Below, piece by piece: positions 33,936 through 45,568 of a stretch of DNA of 64,000 nucleotides (position 1 is its first letter; every line of letters starts with the position of its first letter). This DNA comes from Lotus japonicus. Lineage: Eukaryota; Streptophyta; Magnoliopsida; Fabales; Fabaceae. The translations under genes and the position numbers were made by a program. Location: positions 44,097,127-44,161,126 of the forward strand of contig NC_080043.1 of NCBI RefSeq assembly GCF_012489685.1, written 5' to 3'. The notes beneath the pieces are model-generated. The model ran no database searches. It was not told where the DNA came from and worked only from the letters and a program-made list of their open reading frames with translations.

Positions 33936-34562
33936 AGAATTATGTAATTAATACCACCAATAGATACAAAGAGATAGCCACTTAGGCTTATAACTAGGGA
34001 TAACATCCTAGGGTTGCATACTCCACAGTGAACATAAACAACAACAATAACAAATAGCATGCATCAGATAAGATTAACAATTATCAACCACACTCAACAA
34101 CTAAGTCAGTATGCATGTTGCATGATATGCTAATGACGGTTAACCCAGTTAACCACATGCATTCCGGAAAGGGATGGACATCAAACGGATCAGCCCTAAC
34201 ACCAGCCACGGTGGGACCATTTCGGCCCGCGTGCCTCTTACTCCAACAACAGCGATAGTCAGATCAGCAGTAAACCCGTAGGTCTGCCATTTCGGTCTGC
34301 TACAAGAGTCGTCTACAAACGCTCTTACACGGCATTCCGGGTCTTATGACCATTTTGGAAACCGACGAGGTCCAGAGTACGTCCTGTGTTAATACCTCAT
34401 TAATGTTGCATGAATGCAGGATGATTAGTCAAACAACGTCTCCGAATCTCACTCGACACGTCGCCACGTGTTCTAGCTAAATTAAAGTCTCTAAAAGCTT
34501 ACCCTAAGGTAACAGTCGATTCTGCGACAAAAGACACATCTTCACAACAACACATAACTCAT

Positions 34563-34701
34563 GATGATCTTCAAATCATCCGACTCATCTCAATCCGATG
34601 GTCAAAACTGCTCAACGAGCAAGAGTATCAACATACTCGGAAACTATCAATTTCCCGGACTTATCCCCAGGATAGTCCAACAACACAGCTGCTCCAACAG
34701 C
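34563..34701. other. Hairpin cluster in the solo LTR
   Basis: Five short stem-loops in 140 bp: GATGAT/ATCATC (34563-34580), GCTC/GAGC (34610-34620), GAGTA/TACTC (34623-34638), GGACT-ATCC/GGATAGTCC with one bulged T (34657-34678), and GCTG/CAGC (34688-34701). It lies where LTR A and LTR B carry their tandem hairpin arrays. Confidence 0.5.
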
Positions 34702-36251
34702 ACAAGAGCATCAACATACTCAATACTTCTCAACTTCCTCAACACTTGGATCCGACAACACTTCTCGTTTTCCAAAAACTAAGATTTGCATCCTAAGCTT
34801 CCTTTCGAGTTTGTTATCATTATTTGAAGATTTAGAGGTTGTTTGATGTCTTATGAGTTTTCTTTACAAAATAATATCCTTTTAATCTTATCGTGAATCT
34901 TATAAGTTCCCGGGATCTCCTAATCCCCAAATAACACCAGAGAATGTCTCGATCCATGGAACACCATAACAAGGCCCGAATCTCATTCGTCCTATCAAAC
35001 TTTCTCAAAACTCTCAAAATAAAATCGGCATGACCTGCCCGCTATTCTCACTACTCAGAATCACAGATTTCATTGCAAAAGCATAATTAACTCAGCACAA
35101 CCAATCAACATGTCATATATCAACATATTAAGCAATAACCACGTAGCACTTAGCATATATGGCATGCATCACACATCCTAAATTACCCAATTAGCACTTA
35201 GCATGTAATTCACTTTCAAAAGCATTCAGTAGATGAATCATCTACATTGTCAGCCGAAGCCTCAGAAAACATTTTTCCAATCAAACACAAACAGGTGCAT
35301 AAACAGTAAATCAATGTCGAAAGCATCGACCCTAAGCATTAACTAAAGATTCAGTGAGTAGGCCTCACCTGTAGGTTCTCCAGAATGATCTTCAAACTCT
35401 TCCTCACAAGCAAAGCGTTGCTCCTCAGGAAATTCCTCAAAAGCACCTTTAAAGTAAAACCACAGAATACTATCAAAATCTATCAGAAACTAAGCTATCA
35501 ATGCTCACTAAGGTTACCCGAAGTAATACATACTCCGAGGTGCGATAATCTAGCGCGAAAGGACAAGTTTTCGGAAAAGGAAATTTTCCCCCTCCCCCCT
35601 TATAGGCTCGGCCACTTTTGGTAATTGTAGGGTTCGATTTTTCTTCGATCAAACTTGGTTCCTAGGTTATTATTAGCCATAACTAAGGGTATTCTAAACT
35701 CGGAAAAATTATCGGATCAAAAACTGTCGCAGGGGTATTTTGGTCATGATTTTTAACTTAGAATTTCAAAACTGAAATCCCAAAAAAGCAAATTTGACAG
35801 GGACGTCACCAACGACGTTTATGACAACTAATCCTACTAGCACTAAGCTAAGGCGATAGTTTTCAGCCCAAAGGACGAAGCTATACTCCAAAAATGGGTA
35901 TTTGAGGCATAAATTGATTCCGGCGGAATTTCGGCGACATAACGGAAAAACTAATCCGACAGAAGTGATCTTGGGCATGTAAGGAAGATGTTTATAATCA
36001 AAAATGAAATATTCAGGATGGTTTTGCAAAAACCTCAAAACTATCAGCTCAGAAAAGTCTAGAGAAAAGCTATGGAAAAAGCGATCAGAGGTAAGGATTA
36101 GCGACTATACCTCGAAACCTTGAAGTAGCAACTGATTAATCGACGATCAAGCAAGGATTGAACAAAAACTCTTCTTCCTCTTCCTTCTATGGAGCTCGCG
36201 GGTTTGGAGAGAAAATGGGTAAGATATTTTCCATTTTTTCTCCTTTCTTGC

Positions 36252-36259
36252 TATATATA
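36252..36259 (-). promoter_or_regulatory. TATA box of the solo LTR
   Basis: TATATATA in the same context as in LTR A; about 710 bp from the LTR start on the element strand. Confidence 0.6.
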
Positions 36260-36973
36260 GAGGTTGGCAAAACGCGGGAAAATGAAAGTTTCGCGATTCT
36301 GATTTTTCTGGCTTCATTCTGCATGAATTCTAAGATATGTTTTGGCGAAAGAATTCCAAAACTAAAATGATGTCTCCTTGTAATTTTGGTAACTTATGCA
36401 AAGTCGGTGTAAAACTATTTTACCCGATAAGTTGCTTTTTGCATCGGATGTCGGAATAGAAAACTTCCTTCTGAAGAAAGATTGAAATCATCAAGAGAAA
36501 TGGGTGTACGCGTGTAGAATCTTCATTTGAAGCTATGAATAGAAAAAGTCTTCATCGTCGGGTGATTCTAGGGTTTTGAAATACCAGGGTTTCGGTTTCG
36601 GCAAACTTCCGATGATTGGAATCGGACGTTCGTAGATCCTAGAGTTTCGCCTCGAAACGATTGTGATATATGGAAAAAGAGAAGTTCTAACATTCCTCTG
36701 AATATTTTTGGAATTAACTTCCATCGTGCCTATAAGTGAAAACTAGCTATATACTAGGGTTTCTGACCTAAGTTTAAGCGTGTAACGATCGTGCTATAAC
36801 TTTTATCGACTTTGGTACAATCCTCAGACTTTTCCTGAACTTTCTCCTTCATACATTTATTTCATTTGGTAAACTCTAGTTCAGGTTTCCCTTCACGATA
36901 CATCAACCCTAATCGTGAATAGGATTCTATTTACTTGGCATAAGTTTAAAAAAAACTTGGGCCTTACAGTAAA

Positions 36974-37540
36974 CACAATAAGAACAATGAAGAAATATTG
37001 CTAAGGTATTCGCTTGTTGTTTTTTCACTTGTATTGTACAATATTTTCTTAGCCAATTTCTTCTATCTTCAGCCTTTAAATACTCCAAGGTTTAGGGTTT
37101 GTATCCGTTGAAAGAATCCATCCGTTGGAGGGAAATTCTGGAAATTCCAGAGTCTGTTGTGGCTGAACGTCGTAGGTAAGGCGGTCAGAATAGTACACTT
37201 GCTCTTGTACGAATGACAATGACATTGCCTTAGCCTAGTTAACTTCTGATCTTTGGCGACGCTTCATGTTGGAACTTGTGAAGCATTGTGATCAGAGTCA
37301 GAAGGAAGTTTGGATCCTCTGACCTTCAGAACTTCTTCTTATGGACCGTTCATTCTGAACTTCTAGTCTTCAGAACTTGAAGTGCTTTGGTCTCGGAAGC
37401 CAACTTACTCTTGGACTTCAGAGTCTTCAAATCTTCAGCTTCTGGACTGTTCCTCAGAACATCTGGTCTTCAGAGCTTCAGTGCTTGAGTCTCTGAGAGT
37501 CCACATAAGAGCTTTAATCTTTAGAATATCTGAAGAGTTT
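36974..37540 (-). repeat. L0: old Copia LTR, part 2
   Basis: Reverse complement of a Copia U3/R region: a TATTTAAA TATA-type box in the CCTTGGAGT context and CTCTGAAG words as in the Copia A and C LTRs. It continues 32575-32908 across the solo LTR and ends at the next Gypsy insertion. Confidence 0.75.
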
Positions 37541-37802
37541 TGTAACAGCCCGATTTCGGTGGCGTCACTTTAGTAACCAAAAATCAAATAAAGCGGAAAA
37601 GCATGTATATTTTTTTCATTTTGTTTAGATAAAAAGACTTGTCGAAAATAAAGACTCAACTCAATCGCGATTAACGGCGACTAACATACGATATAAGTAC
37701 AGCCCTCGCTGCAACTAAAAAACATCGTCACGAGAGCCCTCAAGTGACGGGAAGTAACATCAAGTAACTAAAAGTATTGCCCAACGGCAAACAAGTGCGA
37801 CC
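37541..37802 (-). repeat. Gypsy LTR fragment D
   Basis: Starts TGTAACAGCCCG and follows the terminal 260 bp of the A/solo LTR type with noticeable divergence. It is interrupted by Copia C; the remainder lies beyond the window. No gene is visible. Confidence 0.7.
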
Positions 37803-39047
37803 TGTAAGATCAAGGTTTGATCAGTGGTTGCATCTCTATATTTTGATGATTACATTTAAGGTTTTTGAGGATGAACAATTATGGTACTCTAACATTTGTC
37901 TCTTTTAGTTGTGACAAACAGGTTCTGATTCTGACCAAAGCTAATTCAATCAGAAGACGAAGAACCAAAGAGTAGCCAAAATAGAGTTGAAAAGCTTACC
38001 ATGTTCGCTTTGAACAGTGGCAAATCCTTCAGACGTTCTGAAGATAGAAACTCTCAAGAGGTACTGAAGAACCGGAGTCAGAAGTTCTGAAGACCAGATG
38101 TTCCAGCGGAACGGTCCAGAAGTAGAAGACTCAAGTTCTGAAGACCTGCAAGATGTTGGCATCTGAAGACCAAAGCTATTCTAGCTCTGACGTTCAGAAG
38201 TTCTGAGGAACTTGTTTAGAAGCAGAAGTTGCAAGGTCAGAGGATCCAAGCTTCCGTCTGACTATGATCAGAAGCTTCACCAACGTTCATCTGAAGCACT
38301 CCAGATCTTAAGTCAGCTGGTGAATGGACAGGTCGCTTTCACAGTACAAATCGTACAGCCTCAGTCTGTCCGCCACCTACCTCGTTCAGCCTAGCAGTCT
38401 AATATTACAAGATTGCCACTCCAACGGACAAAACCCTAGCAACGGCTACATCATATGCCTTGGAGTATTTAAAGGCTGAAGAAAGAAGAAAGAAGCTAAG
38501 AAACTTTGCTGATATTCTTGAATCCATTCGAACCAATCTCTTAGCATTATTTCTGCACTGTTCTTAAACATCTGAGTTTACTATTAGCTTTTCAGAAGCA
38601 ACTTTTGTAAACCCAAAACCTTTTACAAACACATTGTAAAGTTCCTTAAGAGACCAAGGTTGGTCGGATCTTGAGAGTACTGAATCAAGGTTGATTCAGT
38701 GTTTAGCTAGTCTTGAGAGGATCGGTAGATCAGCTTCTTAAGAGAATACTAGTGAGAAAATCAGTGTATTGTTAGTCACTTAGCAGGTAGCAAAGTGCAG
38801 TTGTAACACTCATTGATTTTAGTGAATTGCCTTCATCAGAAGAAGGAAGAAATCACCTTCACGGGTGGACTGGATTAGCTTGAGCTTTTATCTCAAGTGA
38901 ACGAGGATAAAATACTTGTGTGCTTTACTTCATATCCTTCAGCACCTAGTTCTTATCTTTGAGTTTGGAAAAAGTTCAAAAGTCTATCTTTTATTCAAAA
39001 ACTCTATTCAACCCCCCCCCCCCTTTCTAATGTTTTTCGCACCTTCT
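37803..39047 (+). repeat. 5' LTR of Copia C
   Basis: 1245 bp starting TGTAAGATCAAG and ending ACCTTCT next to the primer site, so the usual CA end has become CT. TATA-like TATTTAAA at 38466-38473. Same overall plan as the Copia A LTR. Confidence 0.82.
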
Positions 39048-39049
39048 AT

Positions 39050-39061
39050 TGGCATCAGAGC
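39050..39061 (+). other. Primer binding site, Copia C (one mismatch)
   Basis: TGGCATCAGAGC; one base differs from the initiator-Met-tRNA complement used by the other elements. Confidence 0.75.
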
Positions 39062-39124
39062 TCCGGTTTTGATTTAAATACCTAACAGTGTTCAGTGATC
39101 CAGAGCCTAGTGTAAAAAACAACG

Positions 39125-40996
39125 ATGGCCCAAGCCAATACTTCTGCTGACAACAACAACAACAACAACCACCAACTCAGAGCACTAGTCTTTGATGGTG
39201 AAAAGTTTGAGTACTGGAAAGATAGAATAGAGAGTTATTTCCTTGGCACTGACCCAGATCTCTGGGATATGGTCATGGAAGGCTATACTGATCCAGTAGA
39301 TGCTTCAGGAGTGAAGATCCCCCGTTCTGAAATGACTGACGCTCAGAAGAAGCGTTTCAAGGATCATCACAAGGCTAAGTCTATGCTGTTCACCTCAGTA
39401 TCATATATTGAATATGAGAAGATCTTTGACAAAGAAACAACAAAATCCATCTATGACTCCTTGGTCATGACACATGAAGGAAATGAAGAAGTCAAGGAGA
39501 CCAAGCTCTTGCTCTCATACAACAATATGAACAGTTCAAGATGGAATCTGGTGAAACCATTGAGGAGATGTACTCAAGGTTTCAAAGTCTGATTGCTGGA
39601 ATCAGAGTGCTAAACAAGAGCTACTCTACTGGTGACCATGTCAAAAAGATCATCAGAAGTTTGCCTAAGGAGTGGATAGCCTTCGTCACTGCACTAAAAC
39701 TCTCCAGGAATCTGAACTCTTTGAAGCTAGAAGAGCTTGTGAGTCATCTCAGAAGCCATGAGATTAAACTCAAAGAGCACAAGCCTCAAAAGAGAGACAA
39801 ATCTATTGCTCTTAAATCAAAATCTGACAAAGCGAAAGCTTATCAGGCAGAAGAGGAAGATTCCTCTGAAGAACTGTCAGATGCGTCTGGTGATGAAGAG
39901 CTATCTCTTTTCACAAAGAGATTAAGCAAACTCTGGAAGAACAGACATAGCAAGGGCAAAGGACTAAAGAAAAGTACAGGAAGATTTGAATCTTCATCTG
40001 GTCAGAAGAAGTCATATGAGAAGGAAGTCACTTGCTTCGAGTGCAAGGAATCGGGGCACTACAAGAGTGACTGTCCCAAGCTAAAGAAGGACAAGAGACC
40101 AAGAAAAGTCTTCAAGAAGAAAGCTCTCGTGACCTTCGATGCGACTGATTCTGATGAAGCTGAGTCAGAAGAAGATGAATCCGTGGAAGCTCTAATGGCT
40201 ACCACTAGCAGAGGTGCTGAAGCTTCAGAAGATGACTCAGACTCTGAAGATGACGATGAGGTATTCTCTAACTTTTCTCCATCTGAGCTAAGAACTGCTT
40301 TATCTGAAATAATGACATGATGTTCTTGTAAATAAACATAAAGAGCTTAAAAGAAAATATGTTGTTAAAACCAGTTCATCAGAAGTTCATGAGAAGTAAG
40401 TCTCTGAACTCGTTGAAGAGAATAATTTTCTCAAAAATGACAACTCTTTCCTTCGTGCTAAAAATGTCATGCTAGAAGATCAACTTGCATCATCCGATGT
40501 TAAGCAAGAAACTTTATATGAGAAAGCGTTTCAGAGGTTCCTAGCTAAAGGCATAGATAGAAGTCTTATGGCTTCAATGATCTATGACATAAGCAGAAAT
40601 GGGAACAATGGCCTTGGCTACTCTAAACCTATGAGAGGTGAATCATCTGAGCCCAAACGCGAACCTTTGCATAAGCATTTTGTTTCTGCCGGTACTGTTG
40701 TTCCAGAAAAGGTTACACCCAAGATGGTAAAACCAAAGGGAAAATTTAAACTTGACATGTCTAAATATTATAATCAAGTTCCCTTGTATTATCCTCCTGT
40801 TGCACCCAAAGTTTCAAGAACTTCTGGGAAAACTAACAAGAAAGGACCCAAGATATGGGTACCTAAGACAAAAATTATTCCTGTTGCAGACATCTTATGC
40901 AGCTCAGTTAAGACACATGTCATAGTACCTGGACAGTGGATGCTCGCGACACATGACGAGCATAAGGTCTATATTCCAAAAACTGATGCCGCTTAA
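39125..40996 (+). pseudogene. gag: Gag of Copia C, frameshifted
   Basis: ATG 39125; homologous throughout to Copia A gag, including the gag domain and the identical zinc knuckle [15 protein letters not shown] one-base deletion near 39503 moves the frame (pieces 39125-39592 and 39541-40320). Stops near 40318 and 40396 then interrupt the coiled-coil part, and the frame reopens at about 40469. The last segment (40469-40996) keeps the region before protease and ends in the same overlapping arrangement with pol as in Copia A. Confidence 0.85.
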
Positions 40997-43860
40997 GTTA
41001 GGAGGAGACGTTGGCTTTGGAGGAAACCAGAAGGGAAAAATTATTGGAAAAGGCTCCATAGGAGATGGAAAAATTCCAATTATTAATGATGTACTTCTGG
41101 TGGAAGGATTATTGCATAACTTGCTCTCCATTAGCCAAATAGCTGACAAAGGTTATGATGTGATCTTCAATCAAACTGGCTGCAAAGCTGTCAGTCAAAC
41201 AGATGGATCTATTCTGTTTTCTGGGAAGAGAAGAAATGATATTTACAAAATCAAATCTTCTGAACTGCTTTCTCAGAAGGTCAAGTGTCTCATGTCAGTT
41301 AACGATGAGCAATGGGTCTGGCACAGACGTCTAGAACATGCCAGCCTCAGGAAGATCTCTCAACTAAGCAAGCTAAATCTCGTCAGAGGATTACCTCGTC
41401 TGAAGTTCTCATCAGAGGCTCTGTGTGAAGCTTGTCAGAAGGGAAAATTCACCAAGAAACCTTTTAAAGCAAAGAATGTAGTATCTACAACAAGACCCCT
41501 CGAGCTACTTCACATTGATCTCTTTGGACCAGTGAAAACTGAATCCATTGGAGGAAAGAAGTATGGGTTAGTCATTGTGGATGACTACAGCAGGTGGACA
41601 TGGGTAAAGTTCCTAAGGCACAAGGATGAAACACACACTATGTTCACCAACTTCATTACCCAAGTTCAGAAGGAGTTCCAAACCTCTGTGATTACTGTCA
41701 GAAGTGATCATGGTGGAGAATTTGAAAACAAAGCCTTTGAAGATTTGTTCAACTCTCAAGGGATATCTCACAACTTCTCCTGTCCACGCACTCCTCAACA
41801 AAATGGAGTTGTTGAAAGAAAGAACAGAACCCTTCAGGAGATGGCTCGCACCATGATGCAAGAATCAAGTATGGCCAAGCACTTCTGGGCAGAAGCAATC
41901 AACACTGCATGCTATATCCAGAACAGAATATCCATCAGACCAATTCTGGAGAAGACTCCTTATGAGCTGTGCAAAGGAAGACAACCTGATATCTCTTACT
42001 TCCATCCCTTTGGGAGTATCTGCTACATGCTCAACACAAATGAGCAATTGGGTAAATTTGATTCTAAACCTTTAAAATGTTATTTTCTTGGTTATTCAGA
42101 AAGATCCAAAGGTTTTAGAATTTATAATATTGTTCATCAAACTGTTGAGGAATCTATCCAAATTAGATTTAATGACAAGCTTGGCTCAGAAAAGTCAAAG
42201 CTGTTTGAAAGATTTGCAGATTTAAGCATTAATCATTCGGAAGAGAATCAACCAAAGAACAATCCAGAAGATGCTGCTCCAGAGGCAGAAGCATCTGAAG
42301 ATACTCCAACAACTTCTGATCAACTTCAGAAGAAGAAGAGAATAGCAGCCTCTCATCCAGAAGAACTTATTATTGGCAACAAAGATGCTCCCGTCAGAAC
42401 CAGGTCTATGCTCAAACCTTCAGAAGAGACTCTTCTGAGTCTGAAGGGACTTGTATCTCTCATTGAGACCAAAGATTCTGGCAATGCAAGAAGAGCTAGA
42501 TCAGTTCACCAAGAATGATGTTTGGTCCTTAATGCCAAAATCCAAAGGTTTCCATGTCATAGGAACCAAGTGGGTATTCAGAAACAAGCTGAATGAAAAA
42601 GGAGAAGTAACAAGAAATAAGAAACAAGGCAAGACTGGTGGCTCAAGGCTACAGTCAACAAGAGGGGATTGATTACACTGAGACCTTTGCTCCTGTGGCA
42701 AGGCTTGAAGCTATTAGGTTACTGATCTCTTTCTCAGTAAATCACAACATCATTCTTCATCAGATGGATGTCAAGAGTGCTTTCCTTAATGGCTACATTT
42801 CTGAAGAAGTGTATGTCAAGCAACCTCCTGGATTTGAAGATGACAAGCATCCATAACATGTATACAAGCTCAAGAAGTCACTCTATGGACTGAAACAAGC
42901 TCCCAGAGCTTGGTATGAAAGGCTTAGCTCTTTTCTTCTAAAGAATGAGTTTGTGAGGGGTAAAGGTGACAACATTCTTTTCTGCAGAACCTATAAGGAT
43001 GATATTCTTATAGTTCAGATTTATGTTGATGACATTATTTTTGGTTCTGCTAATCCCTCCTTGTGCAAGGAATTTTCTAAGATGATGCAGGCTGAGTTCG
43101 AAATGAGCATGATGGGAGAACTCAAATACTTCCTGGGAATTCAAATTGATCAACGACCAGGAGTCACTTATATTCATCACAAGAAGTACACCTTGGAACT
43201 TCAGAAGAAATTCAACATGAGTGACTGCAACATCTCTAAGACTCCAATGCATCCAACTTGCATTCTTGAGAAAGAGGAAGTTTCCTCTAAGGTTTGTCAG
43301 AAGCTCTATCGTGGAATGATAGGCTCTCTTCTTTATTTAACAGCCTCCAGACCTGATATATTGTTTAGTGTGCATCTTTGTGCTAGATTCCAATCAGATC
43401 CTAGAGAGACTCACTTAACTGCTGTTAAGAGGATCCTCAAATATCTGAAAGGAACCACTAACCTTGGCTTGATGTATAGAAAAACATCAGAGTATACACT
43501 TTCAGGTTTTTGTGATGCTGATTTTGCTGGAGACAGAGTGGAAAGGAAAAACACCTCCAGAAGCTGCCACTTCCTTGGAGCAAATCTTGTTACTTGGTCA
43601 AGCAAGAGACAGAACACAATTGCTCTATCAACTGCAAAAGCAGAATATGTCTCAGCTGCCACTTGCTGTACACAAACCATATGGATGAAGAATCATCTGG
43701 AGGACTATGGTTTGTCTCTGAAGAAGGTTCCTATTTACTGTGATAACTCACTCAGCAAAAATCTCATTCTACATTCAAGAGCAAAGCACATAGAGGTAAA
43801 GTATCATTATATTCGAGATCATGTTCAGAAGGGCACTCTATCATTAGAGTATGTTGATAC
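40953..43860 (+). pseudogene. pol: Pol of Copia C, multiply broken and truncated
   Basis: Protease, integrase, RT and RNase H are all recognisable (integrase SDHGGEF and [18 protein letters not shown]; RNase H CDADFAGD). Lesions: a TAG replaces the Trp just before the protease YLDSGC motif, about 35 bp are missing near 42477 with a frame change, the frame shifts again near 42630, a TAA stands at about 42854, and a small deletion affects late RNase H. Gypsy B interrupts it at 43860. No functional product is expected. Confidence 0.88.
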
Positions 43861-44332
43861 TGTAACACCCCGACTTCCAGGTGTCACTTTAGTAACCAAA
43901 AATAAACTTTACGCGGAAAACAGGTAATTTTTTTTTTTTTGTTTCTTTCCTTTAAATCAAAGCGATAAAGAAGTAGAGACAACACCCAACAACTAAACTA
44001 ACCGATATACAAATATATATACATCTGTACAGCCTCGGCTGCACTCCATGTCACGCGAAGCCGCAGTGACTCCAAAGTAGTACGCCCGCAAGCAAATATA
44101 CAAACCAGAACTGTGAGTAAAAGTATCAAAATACAGTTATCTAAGAGAAAGTCGGCACTCAAAAATGGCCTGAAAGGAAGACCCCTATACTCCGACAGAC
44201 TCTCTGTGATCCTCCTCAAAAGAACCACACAAAAAGCCACACATCGGAACCTACCCTGTCCCAAAAAGAAACTGACGATCAGAGCTCTACACAAAAAATG
44301 TCGCTAATCCTAACCTACCCTCCCAGCTCAGC

Positions 44333-45034
44333 TCACCAATCATCCTCCTCCTCATCGCTGCTCGGCGAGTAGCTCTCTCCACTGCTCTCGGAGTCAGAGT
44401 CGGAATCCACCGTAATCATCTCGGTGTCCAAATCCATAACCTCCCTCCTCACTGTCCTGCGCACCGCCCTAGTCGAGCCGGTCTCCACATCCACCTCTCC
44501 TGTGATAACATCCTCCTCCTCCACCCTCATCAAGGGGTCCACACGGTAGCCGTGCGGTGAAGAGAAAGATAAGAGACGTGAGACAGATGGGACAACAGAC
44601 TCCCTCCTCGGCTGTACGAGCCTATAGGACGACGCCACGTCGGTAGAAGCGATGGCAGGAGCCGGAGGTGGCACAACAGATATAGCAGCAGCAGCAGGCT
44701 CGATCTCCTCTGGGTCCTCCTCAACAGAAGGTGAAGTCGGAGGTGGTGCAGGTGGTGCATGTCCAGTGCCTGGTCCACAATGAACTGAGGGCGGCAAGTC
44801 AAAACTCAGCTCCATACGCCGTAGCACTCCGCTCGTCAGGCGTCCTCGCTCATCCGTCCGGTCCTCCATGACCCTTCCCCTATACGTCGCCCGGTGACCA
44901 GCCACATCGATCACCCAAGCGGTGGGGGCATCCCTATCCAGCAACTCATATCTGATCCCCCCCGAGGGAGAGACCGTCGAGAACAAGTCGGCCATCGACA
45001 TCTGGCAGCAGGCCGACCGCCCAAAGACAAACAT
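44333..45034 (-). CDS. LTR-encoded conserved protein (Gypsy B 3' LTR, 233 aa)
   Basis: Starts at ATG 45034 (MFVFGRSACCQMSMAD...). The first 110 residues match the solo-LTR protein: SPSGGIRYE, W-ID-AGHRATYRGR-MEDR, GVLRR, then F-LPPSVHCGPGTG. Next come a Pro/Ala-rich linker, a region with two RR motifs, and a strongly acidic Ser/Asp/Glu tail ending DEEEDDW. No membrane segment. Several codon changes against the solo LTR are synonymous (GCC/GCG, ATC/ATT, TAT/TAC, CAC/CAT), which suggests past selection on the protein. It would lie on the genomic RNA between cap and primer site, upstream of gag. Function unknown. Confidence 0.6.
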   Translation of the reverse strand: MFVFGRSACCQMSMADLFSTVSPSGGIRYELLDRDAPTAWVIDVAGHRATYRGRVMEDRTDERGRLTSGVLRRMELSFDLPPSVHCGPGTGHAPPAPPPTSPSVEEDPEEIEPAAAAISVVPPPAPAIASTDVASSYRLVQPRRESVVPSVSRLLSFSSPHGYRVDPLMRVEEEDVITGEVDVETGSTRAVRRTVRREVMDLDTEMITVDSDSDSESSGESYSPSSDEEEDDW

Positions 45035-45245
45035 ACAAACAAAGCCAAGGCGCTAGGGTCAACTCACAGCAATAAGTACATGTACACACAACATGTGACA
45101 GGGTATATATATAAGTTGTTATATAAGCATATAAATAATCCTAGCATGTTATGGCTCTAACATTGCTTCAATAAACAAACAGCACACAGTCTCAGTCAGC
45201 ATGAATGTATGCGTGAAATGCACAATATGAATCCGGATTTATGAC

Positions 45246-45482
45246 GCGTTCCCGTTCGCCACAAGTGAAGCATTCCCGTTCTTCACTATGGATGGACCAT
45301 TCCCGTTATCCATCCTGGATGAAATCCATCCTGGATGAACCATTCCCGTTATTCATCCTTGGTGAACCATTCCCGTTATTCACCGTATGATGAACCATTC
45401 CCGTTATTCATCATTTATGCACGGTGAACCATTCCCGTTATTCACCATGATATGCACAGGTGAACCATTCCCGTTATTCACC
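45246..45482. repeat. Hairpin array with constant loop in LTR B (8 hairpins)
   Basis: Seven hairpins share the loop CATTCCCGTT, with stems GTGAAG/CTTCAC (45265), GGATGGA/TCCATCC (45290), GGATGAA/TTCATCC (45333), GGTGAA/TTCACC (45361), ATGATGAA/TTCATCAT (45387), and GGTGAA/TTCACC again at 45423 and 45459. A shorter one, GCG/CGC around TTCCCGTT, begins the array at 45246. Stems change on both sides together while the loop does not. On the element RNA the loop reads as the complement. Confidence 0.85.
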
Positions 45483-45568
45483 CGATTGAATGCAACGTGG
45501 TTAGCCAAACAACGAATCGCCCTTACCACGAAAGTGTTTAGCTCACAACCCAATCTCAACAAACCCAT

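Larger units (their letters stand above)
32909..36968 (-). mobile_element. Solo LTR of a Gypsy A-type element (4060 bp)
   Basis: TGTAACACCCCG...GGGCCTTACA, flanked by GTAAA at 32904-32908 and 36969-36973. No internal region is present, so it arose by recombination between two LTRs. It contains a complete LTR-encoded ORF, a hairpin cluster and a TATA box, and it preserves the empty version of the site that Copia A used in LTR A. Confidence 0.9.
37803..43860 (+). mobile_element. Copia C, decayed SIRE-type retrotransposon (3' part hidden)
   Basis: 5' LTR, primer site, gag and pol of the same lineage as Copia A but a separate family, with several disabling lesions. It is cut by Gypsy B inside RNase H; its 3' end must lie right of the window. 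CGACC at 37798-37802 is the expected left target duplication. Confidence 0.88.

Noticed and set aside
37541..37802. Host gene or promoter between Copia layers
   Set aside because: The sequence matches the terminal part of Gypsy LTRs; no non-transposon gene is visible anywhere in the window.
45246..45482. CRISPR-like array
   Set aside because: Repeats with variable parts resemble repeat-spacer order, but the variable parts are the pairing arms of hairpins, units are short, and the context is a plant LTR.
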